Source: Bacillus pseudomycoides DSM 12442
GTDB taxonomy: Bacteria > Bacillota > Bacilli > Bacillales > Bacillaceae_G
Length of the DNA: 7,674 bases
Assembly: GCF_000161455.1 (NCBI RefSeq)
Contig: NZ_CM000745.1
Location: 201,373-209,046 of the forward strand
Direction of reading: 5' to 3'
Part shown: piece by piece, positions 6,381-7,674 of the stretch
Numbering within the stretch: position 1 is the stretch's first letter
Layout of the letters: the number at the start of each line of letters is the position of its first letter
The notes under the pieces: generated by a model
The model's database searches: none
What the model was told of the DNA's origin: nothing
What the model saw: only the letters and a program-made list of their open reading frames with translations
Made by a program: the position numbers and the translations under genes

Positions 6381-6433
6381 CCTATAAAAAGACAACAACT
6401 AACCGATATTCCTATGGAAGAATCGGTTAGTTG
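6381..6433 (-). terminator. Terminator of the minus-strand remnant, convergent with uppP
   Basis: A perfect 12-bp inverted repeat, CAACTAACCGAT (6396-6407) and ATCGGTTAGTTG (6422-6433), encloses a small inner TTCC/GGAA stem. Read on the minus strand, the stem is followed by TTGTCTTTTTATAGG (6395-6381), a fair T run; on the plus strand no T run follows. It is therefore best seen as the terminator of the minus-strand gene piece ending at 6437, although the hairpin may also stop uppP transcripts. Confidence 0.7.
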
Positions 6434-6436
6434 CAA

Positions 6437-6598
6437 TTATACCACCCTAACAGACGTACCTTCTTCATTTTGACGAAAAGATACGTTAAACAAGCTCCCC
6501 ATAAAAAGCGTTGGTTTTATTACTCGAAATAAATTATCTAATCTTGAAAACTTAGGTAGTCGTTTAAAATGGCTTGACTTCTTTATTCCGAATATTCT
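6437..6598 (-). pseudogene. C-terminal remnant of an unidentified minus-strand gene
   Basis: The minus-strand frame is open from 6598 to a TAA at 6437-6439, 53 codons, with protein-like composition: FKRLPKFSRLDNLFRVIKPT, then LFMGSLFNVSFRQNEEGTSV and RVV at the end. The frame is closed upstream by a TAA at 6599-6601, and no matching continuation is seen in the other minus-strand frames as far as the ASCH gene. The only ATG is deep inside (about residue 33), with no ribosome binding site. The stop sits four bases from a hairpin whose T run lies on this strand, which is strong evidence that a real gene once ended here. I do not recognise the family. Together with the terminator it fills about half of the 335-bp gap between uppP and the ASCH gene; the rest (6602-6686) shows nothing firm. 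Confidence 0.55.
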
Positions 6599-6686
6599 TT
6601 AATATTATTATAGAGGTTTATAGGAAAGATAGATGAGCAGAACCTTATGGCAATGAATTATGTATTAGACTATATAATAGAGAAAT

Positions 6687-6692
6687 AGGTGA
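6687..6692 (+). promoter_or_regulatory. Ribosome binding site that decides the ASCH gene start
   Basis: AGGTGA touches the ATG at 6693 with no spacer but is 9 bases from the in-frame ATG at 6702. The second ATG is therefore the more likely start. Confidence 0.55.
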
Positions 6693-6701
6693 ATGATACA
6701 A

Positions 6702-7148
6702 ATGAACCAATTAGCACAAAAGTATTGGGATGAGTATTGGAAGGAAAGTGAAAAACCTCAATCTGTCAGTGCATGGCAGTTCGGAGCATCTCCTGACTAT
6801 CTTGCTCAATTAGTAATTGATGGCGTGAAAACAGCAACATGCTCTGGTCATATCTTCTATGAACTAGACAATGAGCCGCTTCCTACGACAAATGATTATA
6901 GCATTATCTTAAATAGCCAGGATGAGCCTGTAGCCATTATTAAAACAATAGAAGTAACTGTAACACCAATGAATGAAGTTCCCGAAGAATTTGCCATTGC
7001 AGAAGGCGAAGGTGATCGAACTTATGACTACTGGAGAAAAGCACATATAAAATTTTTCACAGAAGAGTTACACAAATTTGGACGTGAATTTTCTGAAGAC
7101 ATGTTACTCGTTTGTGAGCGCTTTAAACTCATTGATATCAAAAGATAA
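6702..7148 (+). CDS. ASCH domain-containing protein (YhfF-like)
   Basis: Soluble protein of 148 residues from ATG 6702 (151 from the ATG at 6693, which is too close to the ribosome binding site). It fits the COG4405-type ASCH proteins: an N-terminal helix with YWDEYWKES, a PxxxSAWQFG stretch, the GVKTATCS motif of the PUA-like fold (about residues 43-50), and EGEGDRTYDYWRKAH followed by a C-terminal beta strand with LLVCERFKL. ASCH domains are thought to bind RNA or nucleotides; characterised relatives include a ribonuclease and the N4-acetylcytidine amidohydrolase YqfB. Which activity applies here cannot be told. The gene is monocistronic in appearance, with a hairpin following its stop and remnants on both sides. 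A possible -10 box TATAAT (6673-6678) lies only about 24 bp from the start and has no good -35 partner. Confidence 0.88.
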   Translation: MNQLAQKYWDEYWKESEKPQSVSAWQFGASPDYLAQLVIDGVKTATCSGHIFYELDNEPLPTTNDYSIILNSQDEPVAIIKTIEVTVTPMNEVPEEFAIAEGEGDRTYDYWRKAHIKFFTEELHKFGREFSEDMLLVCERFKLIDIKR

Positions 7149-7169
7149 ACATAGCTACTATTCACACCC

Positions 7170-7215
7170 AAGCCCATCATCTATGATTCGAGAGATACAT
7201 ATAGATGATGGGCTT
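7170..7215 (+). terminator. Hairpin terminator after the ASCH gene
   Basis: A perfect 15-bp inverted repeat (7170-7184 and 7201-7215, core AGCCCATCATCTAT and ATAGATGATGGGCT) with a 16-base loop begins 21 bp after the ASCH stop codon. The downstream sequence ATGTTATTATCTC is only moderately T-rich, but the stem is long and stable, and a terminator is the most likely role. Confidence 0.65.
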
Positions 7216-7297
7216 ATGTTATTATCTCTAACTTGGAGAAAAGAAGCCGTATGAAGGACTGCAAAAAAATATAAACAATATTTACATATACAAAACA

Positions 7298-7653
7298 TTT
7301 TTGCAGAGCATCTCACAAACTTGTCATTCTGTAGAGGAAGCTACACAAACTATCAATGCTTCTCCAGAACAATTCGTCAAAAATATTTGTATGATTCTGA
7401 GCAATCACTTCTAGAGTAGGTAAAGCATTACATATTGAGAGGCCACGGTTAGCCACCGAGCAAGAAGTGTTAGAACATACAGGATATCCAGTTGGTGGAG
7501 TACCTTCATTCAGAATTAAAATCTATTTTTACTGGAGGCGTTTCTCCGTACTCTTTAGTAAAAATAAAAATTGAGGATATGTTAAAAGTGAATAGAGGAA
7601 AATTATTTGCATACGGAAATAGGTATTATGTTATTAACCACAAAAAAACCTAA
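7298..7653 (+). pseudogene. Broken YbaK/EbsC-family aminoacyl-tRNA deacylase
   Basis: Three consecutive pieces of one protein family occur in three frames. Frame one (7298-7414) gives CHSVEEATQTINASPEQFVK then NICMI and runs to a TAG. Frame two (from 7410) gives SRVGKALHIERPRLATEQEV and LEHTGYPVGGVPSF. Frame three (from 7513) gives FTGGVSPYSLVKIKIEDMLK and ends at TAA 7651-7653. The family, which hydrolyses mischarged tRNAs such as Cys-tRNA(Pro), is normally about 155-165 residues. Roughly 15-20 residues appear to be missing at each of the two junctions, so these look like deletions and not single-base errors. The 5' end is also unclear: the first frame can be followed back to about 7220 without a good start codon or recognisable homology. 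The product cannot be functional. Confidence 0.82.
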
Positions 7654-7674
7654 GTCGAAACGACTTAGGTTTTT
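7644..7674 (+). terminator. Rho-independent terminator at the window edge
   Basis: AAAAACCTAAGTCG (7644-7657), a 3-base AAA loop and CGACTTAGGTTTTT (7661-7674) form a 14-bp stem ending in a T run. A matching A run on the 5' side makes it a possible two-way terminator. The TAA of the deacylase pseudogene (7651-7653) lies inside the stem. Confidence 0.88.

Noticed and set aside
6647..6688. Plus-strand piece reading MAMNYVLDYIIEK, resembling the first helix of some AraC-type regulators
   Set aside because: It is only 13 codons, lacks a ribosome binding site and ends right before the ASCH gene; the resemblance is too short to support a remnant.
1..7674. Insertion sequence, integrase, CRISPR, tRNA or T-box/riboswitch
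   Set aside because: No transposase or integrase motifs, no regularly spaced repeats, no cloverleaf and no T-box-like element were seen. Flanking gene remnants alone do not prove a mobile element.

Overview
The window is AT-rich, uses Gram-positive style ribosome binding sites (AGGAG/AGGTG) and carries Firmicute-type genes throughout. Together with the look of the proteins, this suggests a Bacillus, most likely of the B. cereus group. That assignment is inference from composition and protein style, not from a database match.

Left edge (1-366). On the minus strand, two near-consensus sigma-A promoters lie 86 bp apart and point out of the window. Their layout is that of a Bacillus rRNA operon control region (P1/P2), so a 16S rRNA gene probably starts just beyond base 1. 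Behind them is a short minus-strand open frame (149-277) that looks like the tail of a lost gene. After it comes the leader of the first plus-strand gene.

Core (367-6366), all on the plus strand. The order is an OmpR-family response regulator, a histidine kinase with two membrane helices and almost no external loop, a BcrA-like ABC ATPase, a BcrB-like six-helix permease, an exported serine hydrolase of the beta-lactamase/PBP-like family with three C-terminal membrane helices, and undecaprenyl-diphosphatase UppP. The first two genes overlap, and so do the ATPase and permease. The hydrolase and UppP each have their own ribosome binding site, and the hydrolase has a candidate promoter. The contents match what is known of bacitracin and cell-wall-antibiotic defence modules: sensing by a two-component system, a BcrAB transporter, and a UppP that recycles the lipid carrier bacitracin traps. 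I infer a cell-envelope stress or peptide-antibiotic resistance cassette; the inducer cannot be read from sequence.

Right part (6367-7674). uppP faces a minus-strand gene remnant (6437-6598) that keeps its stop codon and an abutting hairpin terminator but lacks its 5' part. Next is an intact ASCH-domain protein gene with a strong hairpin behind it. Last is a broken YbaK/EbsC-type aminoacyl-tRNA deacylase pseudogene spread over three frames with two probable internal deletions, closed by a textbook terminator at the window edge. An intact envelope-defence cassette between decayed gene pieces and next to an rRNA operon suggests a site of repeated insertion and loss.

I saw no tRNA gene, CRISPR array, complete insertion sequence or riboswitch.
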